A stretch of 64,000 bases of DNA from Labrys wisconsinensis (GCF_030814995.1 NZ_JAUSVX010000030.1:1-64000), one strand, 5' to 3'. Counted from the first letter of the stretch, positions 26,583 through 35,461 are shown. Made by a program: numbers and translations. The notes: a model not told the origin generated them from the letters alone.

Positions 26583-27218
26583 TCAGGCCTTTGCCTTGAG
26601 GACGCTCGGCATCAGCTCATAGGGAGGGCGCCAGCCTGGCAGGGCGGCGATGCGCTGCGCCCAGGCGCCGATCCGCGGATAGGCGCTGCGGTCCAGGCCC
26701 GTCTCCTCCTCGTAGTAGACATAGCCGGCCAGCGAGAGGTCGGCGATGGTCGGCCGGCCGGCGACGAGGAAGTCGCGCCCGTCGAGATGCTTCTCGACGA
26801 TGGCGAAGGCCCCCTTCACCCGGCCGCGCAGCCATTCCGTCACCGGCGTCTCGCCGGTCTTCTGCAGGCCGACGAGGAAGCGCAGCGTGGCGAGATAGCT
26901 GGTGAACTTGTGGTTGTCGAACAGGATCCAGCGCCAGATCTCCTGCCGCTCCTCCTCGCTGCGCGGCTCGAAGCGGCCGACCCGGGCGGCGAGATAGTCG
27001 AGGATCACCCCGGACTGGCTCAGCATCATGTCGCCGTGCACCAGCACCGGCGCCTCGCCCATCTCGTTCACCGTGCTGCGAAACGCCTCGCCGCGCGTCT
27101 CGCCGGCGAAGAAGTCGACCGGGATGCATTCCCAGTCGCAGCCGGAGAGGGTGAGCATCAGCGCCGCCTTGTAGCTGTTGCCCGATTCGCCGAAGCCGTA
27201 GAGCTTGTACTCCGCCAT
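26583..27218 (-). CDS. Glutathione S-transferase family protein
   Basis: The 211-residue protein has a thioredoxin-like N-terminal domain (YKLYGFGESGNSYKAALML, with Ser12 as candidate glutathione-activating residue). The ILDYLAARVGRFEP region follows, then an all-helical C-terminal domain with the GRPTIADLSLAGYVYYEEET N-capping motif. Start MAEYKLYGF at 27218. It is first in a unit with zapE and tetR. The substrate is unknown. Confidence 0.88.
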   Translation of the reverse strand: MAEYKLYGFGESGNSYKAALMLTLSGCDWECIPVDFFAGETRGEAFRSTVNEMGEAPVLVHGDMMLSQSGVILDYLAARVGRFEPRSEEERQEIWRWILFDNHKFTSYLATLRFLVGLQKTGETPVTEWLRGRVKGAFAIVEKHLDGRDFLVAGRPTIADLSLAGYVYYEEETGLDRSAYPRIGAWAQRIAALPGWRPPYELMPSVLKAKA

Positions 27219-27338
27219 GGATGAGGTCCGTGGTTGCGGTTGCGCCGGCCTGCGTGGGACAGGCGCGCCACGGAACCGGATTTGCGCCGGGGTTGCAACA
27301 GCCGCATGCGGGCGCTCGATCCGGGGTGCTCGATCCGA

Positions 27339-27367
27339 TTGACACGGGCCTGCCTCGCCGGTAGAAC
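27339..27367 (+). promoter_or_regulatory. Sigma-70 promoter of rpmJ
   Basis: TTGACA (27339-27344) and TAGAAC (27362-27367) are separated by 17 bases. This is a consensus -35 with a good -10, placing the start of transcription near 27374 and giving a leader of about 60 bases before rpmJ. Confidence 0.7.
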
Positions 27368-27432
27368 CCCGCGACTTCGCAACATGTGAGCGTCGCAGGA
27401 TGTCGTGCGCTCCGATCCGAGGCACGACCGCC

Positions 27433-27558
27433 ATGAAGATTCGCAATTCGCTCAAGTCGCTCCGCCTGCGCCACCGCGACAACCAGCTGGTCCGCCGGCG
27501 CGGCCGCGTCTACATCATCAACAAGACCCAGAAGCGCTACAAGGCCCGCCAGGGCTGA
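27433..27558 (+). CDS. rpmJ: 50S ribosomal protein L36
   Basis: This 41-residue protein starts [20 protein letters not shown] and ends [11 protein letters not shown]. It is the alphaproteobacterial form of L36, which lacks the zinc-binding cysteines of the 38-residue classical type and has an insertion after the first helix. It has its own promoter upstream and a hairpin terminator at 27597-27627, so it is a single-gene transcript. Confidence 0.95.
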   Translation: MKIRNSLKSLRLRHRDNQLVRRRGRVYIINKTQKRYKARQG

Positions 27559-27596
27559 TCGCCGGCATCGCGCCGGCCGCGCTCCGAATTCGCCAT

Positions 27597-27632
27597 GCCC
27601 GGTCACGCCATCGTGAGGTGACCGGGCTGTTT
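27597..27632 (+). terminator. Intrinsic terminator of rpmJ
   Basis: GCCCGGTCAC (27597-27606) pairs perfectly with GTGACCGGGC (27618-27627) and is followed by TGTTTG. It lies 39 bases after the rpmJ stop. Confidence 0.72.
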
Positions 27633-27682
27633 GCGTTGCAGCATCGGGACTTGATCGAACGGTCCGCCGGGCCCATCATCTC

Positions 27683-28240
27683 ATGATGCTGAGACCCATG
27701 CTTGCCCTGCTCGTCGGGCTGGCCGTCATCGCGCCGGCCTTGGCCGAGGTGAAGCCCAGCGCCAAGGTGCTGGACGAGCTCTACGACCGCCTGGCCAAGG
27801 CCAAGACGGATGCGGAGGCGCAGGGCATTTCCGGCGCCATCCAGCGAGTGCAGATCCGCTCCGGCAGCGACACGGCCGACCTCCTGATGAGCCGGGCCAT
27901 GACCGCCTTCCAGGCCGGCAACGACGATCTCGCCATCGATCTGCTCAGCGCCGTCATCCGGCTGTCGCCGGATTTCACCGAGGCCTGGAACCGGCGCGCC
28001 ACCGTCTATTATCGCAAGAACGACTATGCCCGGGCGATGGCGGACATCGCCGAGACGCTGAAGCGTGATCCGCGCCATGTCGGGGCCTGGGCCGGCCTCG
28101 GCATGATCCTGCGCGAGACCGGCGACAAGAAGCGCGCCTATGCCGCCTTCCAGAAGGCGCTGGCGGTCAACCCGCACCTCACCGAGGTGCGCAAGGCGGT
28201 CGACGACCTGCGCCCCGAGGTCGAGGGCCGCGACATCTGA
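27683..28240 (+). CDS. Exported TPR-repeat protein
   Basis: The 185-residue protein starts with a signal peptide (LRPMLALLVGLAVIAPALAE, cleavage after ALA). Three or more tetratricopeptide repeats follow, including LMSRAMTAFQAGNDDLAIDL near 73, AWNRRATVYYRKNDYARAMA near 108 and AWAGLGMILRETGDKKRAYA near 142. It is probably a periplasmic protein-interaction scaffold. Similar small TPR proteins are widespread in Hyphomicrobiales without known function. Confidence 0.82.
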   Translation: MMLRPMLALLVGLAVIAPALAEVKPSAKVLDELYDRLAKAKTDAEAQGISGAIQRVQIRSGSDTADLLMSRAMTAFQAGNDDLAIDLLSAVIRLSPDFTEAWNRRATVYYRKNDYARAMADIAETLKRDPRHVGAWAGLGMILRETGDKKRAYAAFQKALAVNPHLTEVRKAVDDLRPEVEGRDI

Positions 28241-28316
28241 CATCGGATGCCCGGGCGGATTGACCGCGGCGCCGGCTGCGGCGATGCCCAGGCAGCGTCT
28301 CGTCGCTTCGGCCACG

Positions 28317-28347
28317 ATTGATTTTGCATCGGAAATACAAAATCAAT
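28317..28347. promoter_or_regulatory. AT-rich inverted repeat upstream of hydrolase
   Basis: ATTGATTTTG (28317-28326) and CAAAATCAAT (28338-28347) are perfect reverse complements with an 11-base spacer. The element is strikingly AT-rich in a GC-rich background and lies about 75 bases before the hydrolase start. It looks like an operator. Confidence 0.45.
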
Positions 28348-28367
28348 GCTGCTCAGATTCGTAAGTG

Positions 28368-28393
28368 TGAGCAGGTTCGGGAGAACCTGCTCA
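28368..28393. promoter_or_regulatory. Second inverted repeat in the hydrolase leader
   Basis: TGAGCAGGTTC (28368-28378) and GAACCTGCTCA (28383-28393) form a perfect 11-bp stem with a 4-base loop, 26 bases before the ATG at 28420. It could be an RNA hairpin in the leader or an operator; without a T run it is not a terminator. Confidence 0.45.
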
Positions 28394-28419
28394 GGCCTGT
28401 CCGCCAGCGTTCCCGCCCG

Positions 28420-29388
28420 ATGATCCCCGCCCTTGTCGTGATCGCCGTCCTCGTCCTCGTCCATCTCGCGGCGGCGGTGGTGGCGACGCGGGTGATCGCC
28501 GCCCGGATCGAGGAGCAGAACCCGCCCGGCGGCGTGTTCGTGCCGGTGACGGGCGGACACCTGCACCTCTACGATCTTGCGCCGGCGGCGCCGGCCGGCC
28601 CGGCCATCCTGCTGATCCACGGCGCGACCTCCAATGCCCGCGACATGGTCGTCGCGCTCGGCGAGGAGCTCGCCCGGCGGCACCGCGTCATCGCGGTCGA
28701 CCGGCCGGGACATGGCTGGAGCAGCCGCCCTCGCGGCCGTGCCGACGCGTCGCCGGCGCGCCAGGCGGCGCTGATCGCCGAGGCGCTGCGGCGGCTGGGG
28801 GTCGGCAAGGTCGTGGTCGTCGGCCATTCCCTGGCCGGGGCGGTCGCCGCCGCCTTCGCCCTCGACCATGCCGAGGCGACGGCCGGCCTGGTGCTGCTCG
28901 CGCCGGTGACGCATCCATGGCCGGGCGGCGTCACCTGGTACTACGACATCGCCGCCAGGCCTGTGCTGGGCCGGCTCTTCGTCGGCACCGTGATGGCGCC
29001 GCTCGGCGCCTGGCAGCTCGAGGCCAGCGCAAAGGCCTCCTTCGCGCCGCTGGCCGGACCGGCCGACTATGCCCGCCGGACGGCGGCGGGCCTTGTGCTG
29101 CGGCCGGCCGAGTTCCGCTGGAACGCGCAGGACGTCGCCGACCTCCTGCCCTTCGTGCGCAAGCAGGCCGCGCGCTACGGCGCCATCGGCGCGCCGACCG
29201 CGATCCTGGCCAGCGACGACGACACGGTGGTGTCCACCGCCATCCATGCCACGGCGATCGCCCGGCAGATCGCCGGCGCGCGCCTCGTCCTGCTGCAGGG
29301 CATGGGCCACCAGATCCACTACAATGCCCGCGAGGCGGTGCTGGCCGAGATCGAACGCGTCGCGGCCGACGCGACGACGGCCGCCTGA
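28420..29388 (+). CDS. Alpha/beta hydrolase with N-terminal membrane anchor
   Basis: This is a 322-residue hydrolase. An N-terminal hydrophobic segment (LVVIAVLVLVHLAAAVVATR) probably anchors it in the inner membrane. The oxyanion region is LIHGATSNARDM near 67, the nucleophile elbow VVGHSLAGAVAA near 133, the acid is in ILASDDDTVV near 263 and the histidine in GMGHQIHYN near 293. Two inverted repeats precede the start. The substrate is unknown; epoxide hydrolases and esterases share this layout. Confidence 0.83.
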   Translation: MIPALVVIAVLVLVHLAAAVVATRVIAARIEEQNPPGGVFVPVTGGHLHLYDLAPAAPAGPAILLIHGATSNARDMVVALGEELARRHRVIAVDRPGHGWSSRPRGRADASPARQAALIAEALRRLGVGKVVVVGHSLAGAVAAAFALDHAEATAGLVLLAPVTHPWPGGVTWYYDIAARPVLGRLFVGTVMAPLGAWQLEASAKASFAPLAGPADYARRTAAGLVLRPAEFRWNAQDVADLLPFVRKQAARYGAIGAPTAILASDDDTVVSTAIHATAIARQIAGARLVLLQGMGHQIHYNAREAVLAEIERVAADATTAA

Positions 29389-29397
29389 GCGGGCTCG

Positions 29398-30813
29398 TCA
29401 GCCTGCCGAGCCCTGCGCGGCCCGGCGGGCGCGGACGGCGTCGCCGGCGGTGCGCTCGAGCCCGAGGAGGTCGAGGCAGCCGGCGAGGGCGATCATCCCC
29501 GTCATGAGGAAGGCGAGATGGAAGCTGCCGAGCGGGACCGCGGGGGCGCCCGGCACGAACCATCCGGCCGCCCGCAGCGCCACGGCGCCGGCGGCGATGC
29601 CCATGCCCATCGCCATCTGCTGCGCCATGTTGAACAGCGTGTTGGCGCCGCTCATCCAGGCCTCCGGCACGTCGGCGAAGGCGAGCGTGTTGAGGGCCGT
29701 GAACTGCATGGAGCGCGTCAGGCCGCTGACGAAGAGCAGGGCCGCGACCACGGCCACCGGCGTCGCCGGCGTCAGCAGGGCGCAGGCGAAGATCGCCGCG
29801 GCGTTGAGGAGCCCGTTCCAGAGCAGGATCGCCCGGAAGCTGAACCGGTGCAGCACCGCGGTGGTCAGCGGCTTCATGGCGAGGTTGCCGGCGAAGACGG
29901 CGAGCACCAGCAGCCCCGACCGGAACGCGTCGAGGCCGAAGCCGAGCTGGAACATCAGCGGCAGCAGGAAGGGGATGGCGGCGATGGCGATGCGGAACAG
30001 CGAGCCGCCCCAGATCGTCACGGCATAGCTGCGCAGGGAGAGCGCCCTCAGATCGACCAGCGGGTGCGGGCGCCGCCGCGCATGCAAGGTCGCCGCCGCG
30101 CCGGTGCCCACGCCGACCAGCAGGCAGAGGCCCGCCAGCGGCCAGCCCGTGCTCCGGCCGACGAGGTCGAGCCCGGCCATCACGGCCGAGCAGGCCAGGC
30201 CCGTCAGGATGAAGCCGAGCGGATCGAACGGCACGGGCCGCCCTCGCTCCGTGTCGGGAATCAGGCGCAGGGCGAGCACGAAGGCGATGAGCCCGAGCGG
30301 CAGGTTGAGGAAGAAGATCCAGTGCCAGGAGGCGTAGGTGGTGATGAAGCCGCCCAGCGGCGGACCGACCACGGGCGCCGCCAGGCCCGGCCAGGTGATG
30401 GTGGCGATCGCCCGCACCAGCTCGTGCTTGCCGGTCGAGCGCAGCACCGCGAGCCGTCCGACCGGCACCATCAGCGCTCCGCCGGCGCCCTGCAGGATCC
30501 GCGCGAGCGTGAAGGTGGTGAGGTCGCCGCTGAGGCCGCAGAGCATCGAGGCGACGGTGAACACCACGACCGCGCCGGCGAACACCCGGCGGGCGCCGAA
30601 CCGGTCCGCCGCCCAGCCGCTCGCCGGGATCAGCACGGCGAGCGTCAGGACATAGGCGGAAATGCCGATGTTGAGGTCGATGGGATGGACGCCGAAGGAT
30701 CGGGCCATCTCCGGCAGCGCCGTCACGATGACGGTGCCGTCGAGGTTCTCCATGAAGAAGGCGCCGGCGACCAGGAGGGCGACGGCGGTGCTGCGCGAGG
30801 CCGGCGCGGTCAT
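29398..30813 (-). CDS. MFS drug exporter, DHA2 (EmrB/QacA) family
   Basis: The 471-residue protein has about 14 membrane segments. The N-terminal ALLVAGAFFMENLDGTVIVT carries the DHA2 motif D1 pattern. Motif A is GWAADRFGARRVF near 70, and motif C lies around GLAAPVVGPPLGGFI near 150. The family exports hydrophobic drugs or dyes by proton antiport, often with an adaptor protein; none is adjacent. The start MTAPASRS at 30813 replaces a longer reading without a ribosome site. Confidence 0.88.
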   Translation of the reverse strand: MTAPASRSTAVALLVAGAFFMENLDGTVIVTALPEMARSFGVHPIDLNIGISAYVLTLAVLIPASGWAADRFGARRVFAGAVVVFTVASMLCGLSGDLTTFTLARILQGAGGALMVPVGRLAVLRSTGKHELVRAIATITWPGLAAPVVGPPLGGFITTYASWHWIFFLNLPLGLIAFVLALRLIPDTERGRPVPFDPLGFILTGLACSAVMAGLDLVGRSTGWPLAGLCLLVGVGTGAAATLHARRRPHPLVDLRALSLRSYAVTIWGGSLFRIAIAAIPFLLPLMFQLGFGLDAFRSGLLVLAVFAGNLAMKPLTTAVLHRFSFRAILLWNGLLNAAAIFACALLTPATPVAVVAALLFVSGLTRSMQFTALNTLAFADVPEAWMSGANTLFNMAQQMAMGMGIAAGAVALRAAGWFVPGAPAVPLGSFHLAFLMTGMIALAGCLDLLGLERTAGDAVRARRAAQGSAG

Positions 30814-31125
30814 GCCCCGATCCCTCGATCGATCATGGAGGGCCGGGCCGGGAGCGACGCCACGCTGGTCATGAGCAGGTCCACACGAACGGTCGGACGG
30901 CTGGCGATCCAACGGTCCACGGCGATGGGAAGGGGCGAGCGAGGGAGATCCGGCCTGCCGGATGCGCGACCCCGCCGGAAATCCTACGGCCCGGGCTCGG
31001 GCGAGGCAATCCGGCGCTCCGCGCTGGATCGACACGATGGCGTGTCCGGATGATGTCTCAGAGAACCACGGCACGCTCGATCCGCGCTGCCGCGATCGGC
31101 GGGGCCGATCCCCGGACGTCATCGC
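30814..31125. other. Non-coding stretch upstream of the DHA2 exporter
   Basis: These 312 bases contain no convincing gene. The only structure I see is a short inverted repeat, ATCCGGC-CT-GCCGGAT at 30948-30963, about 135 bases upstream of the exporter start, which could be a regulator site. No clear -35/-10 pair stands out. Confidence 0.4.
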
Positions 31126-31230
31126 TCACAGCACGCCGGCCCAGTGCAGCGCGGCCACCAGGGCCAGCAGGCACCAGACGGCCGGCTCCAGGCAGAACAT
31201 CCAGTCCCGAAACCGAATCCTGCGCTTCAT
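31126..31230 (-). CDS. 34-residue single-span membrane micro-protein
   Basis: The reading starts MKRRIRFRDWMFCLEPAVWC and continues as one hydrophobic helix ending LHWAGVL. A GGGAGG ribosome site lies 8 bases before the ATG. The basic N-terminus followed by a ~18-residue hydrophobic span gives a cytoplasm-inside orientation. It is too short for homology-based certainty. Confidence 0.45.
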   Translation of the reverse strand: MKRRIRFRDWMFCLEPAVWCLLALVAALHWAGVL

Positions 31231-31468
31231 TGGCGGGCCTCCCGATGGGATCGCCAAAGTAGCGACGGGCACGCGGGTCGCCGTGATCCGCCGCACATCG
31301 CCGCCCCGCGAGCGGATCGGGCTCGCGGCAGCAGGCCCGGGTCGTCTTCGCGGCACTTTGCCGCAGCATTCGGGACGGGCCGATGTGCCGCCACGCACTT
31401 CGCTGCGGCGCCCGATGGCCGATTCCTATCGCAAGTTCACTCCCTTTGCCCCCCGCTTCGGAGCCCCC

Positions 31469-31888
31469 ATGAAACCGCCCCTTGCCGCCGCGACCTCGCG
31501 CTCGCGGATCCTCTCGGCGATCGTCGCCGGCCTGTCTCTGGCTGCGTGCTCCGGCTTTGCGCAGGCCCAGCAATCCGATTTCAATGGTGTCTGGAGCGAC
31601 GGCATAGCGCCGATCGAGATCCATCAGAGCGGCGAGTCCGTCGAGTTCCGATACATCACCAACGAGTTCGATCATCACTTCGTCGGCCATCTGGTGGCGC
31701 CCGGCGAGATCGAAGGCGAATATGCGCCCCGGCGCAATCGGAACACCGGCTGCGAGACGACCCTGGCGGTCCGGATCCACCGCGTGGCCGGCGAGGCTTT
31801 CAAGCTCGACTGGCGCGCCCTGGACTCGAACTGCGACCTGGCCGCCGGCCAGACCGGTGAAGACGCCTTGTACTACCGGCAGAATTGA
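31469..31888 (+). CDS. Exported stand-alone copy of the caspase-linked C-terminal domain
   Basis: The 139-residue protein has an N-terminal export signal ending either in a lipobox (LSLAAC) or at AQA. A single domain of about 100 residues (37-139) follows: WSDGIAPIEIHQSGESVEFR, VGHLVAPGEIEGEY, NTGCETTL and WRALDSNCDLAAGQTGED. The same domain forms the C-terminus of the next gene product; by eye about six in ten residues are identical. Two conserved cysteines could form a disulfide in the periplasm. I do not know a named family for it. Its gene is 76 bases upstream of the caspase gene. Confidence 0.75.
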   Translation: MKPPLAAATSRSRILSAIVAGLSLAACSGFAQAQQSDFNGVWSDGIAPIEIHQSGESVEFRYITNEFDHHFVGHLVAPGEIEGEYAPRRNRNTGCETTLAVRIHRVAGEAFKLDWRALDSNCDLAAGQTGEDALYYRQN

Positions 31889-31964
31889 GCCGGAGAGCGG
31901 CCGCCTCCGTCGCTCGATGCCGTGAACGATTCTTGCGCTGGGAATTTCGGGTATGGAGATCATC

Positions 31965-33305
31965 ATGGGGATACGTCTGCGGGCAATCCTGGCTCTGATC
32001 CTGATTTTCAGCCCATGCGCGGCGTTCGCCGACAAGAGAGTCGCGCTCCTGATCGGCAATTCCTCCTACAGCGCGGTTGCAAAGCTGGTGAATCCGCCGA
32101 ACGACGTTGCCGCCATGAAGCAGGCCTTCGAGGCGGCCGGCTTCGACAAGGTGACGCCGGCCGTCGACCTCGGCCACGATGACTTCATCAAGGCCTTGCG
32201 CAGCTTCGAGGACGACGCCCAGGATTCGGATGTCGCGGTCGTCTATTATTCCGGCCACGGCCTGGAGATGAACGGCGAGAACTACCTCATCCCGGTCGAT
32301 GCCCAGCTGCACGCCGATCGCGATGTCGAGGACGAGGCCATTTCGCTGGAGCGTGTCCTCCACGCCGTGTCCGGCGCGCGCCGGCTGAAGCTGGTGATCC
32401 TGGACGCGTGCCGCAACAATCCCTTCTCGGCTTCGATGAAGCGATCGGCGGGCACTCGCTCGCTGGACCGGGGACTGGGGCGCGTGGAGCCGGAGGGCAG
32501 CGACACACTGGTCGCCTTTGCCGCCAAGGCCGGCACCGTGGCGCTGGACGGCGACGGCCAGAACAGCCCGTTCGCGGTCGGGCTGGCCAAGCATCTGTTC
32601 GAGCCGGGTGTCGACATCCGTCTGGCGCTCGGCCGGGTTCGCGACGAGGTCCTGGGGGCCACCCGACGGCAGCAGGAGCCGTTCACCTATGGCTCGCTCG
32701 GCGGTGACGCAGTCGCGCTGTCGAAGGTCGATCCCGGCCCCGAGGCGCCCAAGCCTGCCGCGGATGTCCCTACGCCGCCGGTGGCCGAGCGGCGCGATGC
32801 CTGCGCCGACGCGGCCACGCATTGGCAGCAGGCGCAGAAGTTCGATCGGATCGATCTCTACCAGCGCCACCTCGCCCTGTTCGGGCAATGTGCCTTCGCC
32901 GATTTCGCCAAGGCGAGGATCGAGGAATTGCAGCGCGCCGCCGCTGCGCCACCACCGCCGCCGGATGCGGCAAGGCTCGCTCTGGCCACGGCCGATTTCA
33001 CCGGCACGTGGAGCAACGGCACGGCCCCGATCCGGATCAAGCAGAACGGAGACAGCATCTCGTTTCGATACCTGGCGGGTCAGTTCGATCACAGGTTCGT
33101 CGGGCGGATCGTCGCGCCCGGCGAGGTCGAGGGGCAGTATTCGCCGCGCCTGAACCGCGCGACGGGCTGCAGGACGAGCCTCGAAGTCCATCTCAAGATG
33201 GATAGCCCGAGGACGTTCACGCTGACATGGCGTGCCCTGGATTCGAACTGCGACCTCAAGGCCGGGCAGACCGGCCAGGATCCCGGCTTCACGAAGTTCG
33301 ATTGA
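31965..33305 (+). CDS. Secreted caspase-like (metacaspase) protease with C-terminal WRALDSNCD domain
   Basis: This is a 446-residue protein with a signal peptide (LRAILALILIFSPCAAFA). The peptidase C14 domain (about 22-245) carries the catalytic dyad: His in VVYYSGHGLEMNGENYLIP (about 98) and Cys in VILDACRNNPFS (about 149). A Pro-rich hinge and a helical middle part (ATHWQQAQKFDRIDLYQRHL) follow, then a proline run. The C-terminal ~100 residues are homologous to the preceding gene product. The family cleaves after Arg/Lys or Asp; its targets here are unknown. The ATG at 31965 has GGAG 7 bases upstream; an ATG at 31953 is possible. Confidence 0.87.
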   Translation: MGIRLRAILALILIFSPCAAFADKRVALLIGNSSYSAVAKLVNPPNDVAAMKQAFEAAGFDKVTPAVDLGHDDFIKALRSFEDDAQDSDVAVVYYSGHGLEMNGENYLIPVDAQLHADRDVEDEAISLERVLHAVSGARRLKLVILDACRNNPFSASMKRSAGTRSLDRGLGRVEPEGSDTLVAFAAKAGTVALDGDGQNSPFAVGLAKHLFEPGVDIRLALGRVRDEVLGATRRQQEPFTYGSLGGDAVALSKVDPGPEAPKPAADVPTPPVAERRDACADAATHWQQAQKFDRIDLYQRHLALFGQCAFADFAKARIEELQRAAAAPPPPPDAARLALATADFTGTWSNGTAPIRIKQNGDSISFRYLAGQFDHRFVGRIVAPGEVEGQYSPRLNRATGCRTSLEVHLKMDSPRTFTLTWRALDSNCDLKAGQTGQDPGFTKFD

Positions 33306-33328
33306 TCGCCTCGGCCCGTCCGGGTCGG

Positions 33329-34765
33329 CTACACCCCCTCGATGTCGTCCGATCCGACGAAGGCGATGCGCACCATGTTGGTGGCGCCCGGCGTGCCGAA
33401 GGGGACGCCGGCGATGATCAGCACGCGCTGGCCCGGCTTGGCGAAGCCGTCCTTGTAGGCGTGGCGGCAGGCGCGCTCGACCATGTCGTTGATGTCGCGG
33501 GCATCGGCGGTGAGGATGGCGTGCACGCCCCAGACCAGCGCGAGCCGGCGGCCGGTGGAGATGTTGGGCGACAGCGCCAGCAGCGGCATCTCGGCGCGCT
33601 CGCGCGCCACGCGCAGGCCGGTGGAGCCGGAGGCGGTCCAGGCGATCAGGGCGGCGAGGTCGAGCGTCTCGGCCACGGTGCGGGCCGCGGCGGCGATGGC
33701 GTCCGCGCCGGTCTGCTCCGGCTCGTTGCGCTGGGCGTTGATGATGGTGCGGTGGAGGATGTCGCGCTCCACCTCCTCGGCGATGCGGTTCATGGTCGCG
33801 ACCGCCTCGACCGGATATTTGCCGGCGGCGCTTTCGGCCGAGAGCATCACGGCGTCGGCGCCCTCGAACACGGCGGTCGCCACGTCCGAGACCTCGGCGC
33901 GGGTCGGCACCGGGGTGGTGATCATCGATTCCAGCATCTGCGTGGCGACGACCACCGGCTTGCCGAGCTTGCGGGCGGCGCGCACGATGCGCTTCTGCAG
34001 GCCGGGCACCTTCTCCAGCGGCATCTCCACGCCGAGGTCGCCGCGGGCCACCATCAGCGCGTCGGACGCTTCCAGGATCTCGTCCAGGCGCGCCACGGCC
34101 TGCGGCTTCTCGATCTTGGACATGATCAGGGCGCGGCCGCGGGCGATCTTGCGCACCTCCGCCACGTCCTCCGGCCGCTGCACGAAGGAGACCGCAACCC
34201 AGTCGACGCCGGTGTTGACCGCGGCTTCGAGGTCGGACCGGTCCTTCTCGGTCATCGCCGAGACCGGGATCTCGGTGTCGGGCAGCGACACGCCCTTGCG
34301 GTTCGACATGCGGCCGCCGACGACCACCTCGGTCGTGGCATGGCTGGAGGAGCAGTCCAGGGCCTTCAGCCGCACCTTGCCGTCGTCGAGCAGCAGGGTG
34401 TGGCCGGGCTCGATCGCCGCCAGGATCTCCGGATGCGGCAGGTAGACCCGCGTCGTGTCGCCGGGCCGCTGGTCGTTGTCGAGGGTGAACCGGGCGCCGT
34501 TCTCCAATTCGACCGCGCCCCCCTCGAACTCGCCGATGCGCAGCTTCGGCCCCTGCAGGTCGGCGAGGATGCCGATCGGCCGGCCGTACTGGTCCTCCAC
34601 CTCGCGGATGGTGGCGATCAGCTCGCGCATCCGGTCATGCGAGGTGTGGCTCATGTTGATGCGGAACACGTCGGCGCCGGCCGCAAACAGCTTGCCAATC
34701 ATCTCCTTGGAGGAGGAGGCCGGGCCGAGGGTGGCGAGAATCTTGACCTTTCGCTGACGGCGCAT
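33329..34765 (-). CDS. pyk: Pyruvate kinase
   Basis: The 478-residue enzyme converts phosphoenolpyruvate and ADP to pyruvate and ATP. The substrate and metal motif MVARGDLGVEMPLEKVPGLQ is near residue 230. IMSKIEKPQAV precedes it, with ATLGPASSSKEMI at the N-terminus and NISTGRRLALVWGV in the C-terminal allosteric domain. It is followed downstream by a DUF1036 gene and a glycerate 2-kinase, so a shared role in lower glycolysis/glycerate use is plausible. Confidence 0.95.
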   Translation of the reverse strand: MRRQRKVKILATLGPASSSKEMIGKLFAAGADVFRINMSHTSHDRMRELIATIREVEDQYGRPIGILADLQGPKLRIGEFEGGAVELENGARFTLDNDQRPGDTTRVYLPHPEILAAIEPGHTLLLDDGKVRLKALDCSSSHATTEVVVGGRMSNRKGVSLPDTEIPVSAMTEKDRSDLEAAVNTGVDWVAVSFVQRPEDVAEVRKIARGRALIMSKIEKPQAVARLDEILEASDALMVARGDLGVEMPLEKVPGLQKRIVRAARKLGKPVVVATQMLESMITTPVPTRAEVSDVATAVFEGADAVMLSAESAAGKYPVEAVATMNRIAEEVERDILHRTIINAQRNEPEQTGADAIAAAARTVAETLDLAALIAWTASGSTGLRVARERAEMPLLALSPNISTGRRLALVWGVHAILTADARDINDMVERACRHAYKDGFAKPGQRVLIIAGVPFGTPGATNMVRIAFVGSDDIEGV

Positions 34766-34930
34766 GCGGAATTTCTCTATCTCTACGGGCGGTGTCTGGG
34801 GATCAGCGGCATTGTGCGCCGCAGCAGCGAACGAAACAACCTCAGCGCCATATGACGGCAGGTGCGTAACAAATGGGCAACACCGGCGTCAATGCGACGC
34901 CGCCCGTTCCCGGCCGGACCTTAGCGGCGG

Positions 34931-35461
34931 TCAGGGTGGCGGGGAAGCGCCCGGTGTCGCGGGCGCGGGCGGCTGCGCCCCGGGCGATCCCGCCGGCGAG
35001 GGCGGCACGTCGGCCGGGGCGCTCGACTTGGGCTTGGCGCCGGCCTGGGCCTGCTCGGAGAGCTGCACGGTCCAGCTCTTCTGCTCGGCGGAATCGATCT
35101 CGAAGAAGCCGGTGCGGTCATAGCCGCGCGCCAGGCAGTTCTCGAAGCCGCGGATGGTGAATTCCTTCTCGCGCGTGCACATGAAGGACTTGCCGCTCCA
35201 CTCGCCGCCCTGGTCGTAGTCCACGGCGTAGAGATAATAATAGCGGGCGGTGAGCTGGCCCTTGAGGATGGTCTCGCAGCTGCGCGCCGAGACGTTCCAC
35301 CAGCCTTCCGTCAGCCAGCCCTCCTTGTCGCGATAGCCGATGGCCACGCCGACGCGGCTGCCGGTGTTGTTGCACAGGCGGAAATCGGCCAGCGCCGGGG
35401 TCACGCCGCCGAAGGAGGCGAGCGTCAGGACCGTGCCGCCGAGGAGCAGGAAACGAAGCAT
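34931..35461 (-). CDS. DUF1036 exported protein
   Basis: This is a 176-residue protein with a signal peptide (LRFLLLGGTVLTLASFGGVTP, ending ALA). The DUF1036 domain has FRLCNNTGSRVGVAIGYRDK near residue 25, WWNVSARSCETILKGQL near 58, and a C-terminal FENCLARGYDRTGFFEIDS. Conserved cysteines suggest a disulfide-bonded periplasmic domain. The Pro/Ala-rich tail after residue 140 is low complexity. The function is unknown. Start MLRFLLLGG at 35461 fits the signal peptide better than a start at 35527. Confidence 0.85.
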   Translation of the reverse strand: MLRFLLLGGTVLTLASFGGVTPALADFRLCNNTGSRVGVAIGYRDKEGWLTEGWWNVSARSCETILKGQLTARYYYLYAVDYDQGGEWSGKSFMCTREKEFTIRGFENCLARGYDRTGFFEIDSAEQKSWTVQLSEQAQAGAKPKSSAPADVPPSPAGSPGAQPPAPATPGASPPP

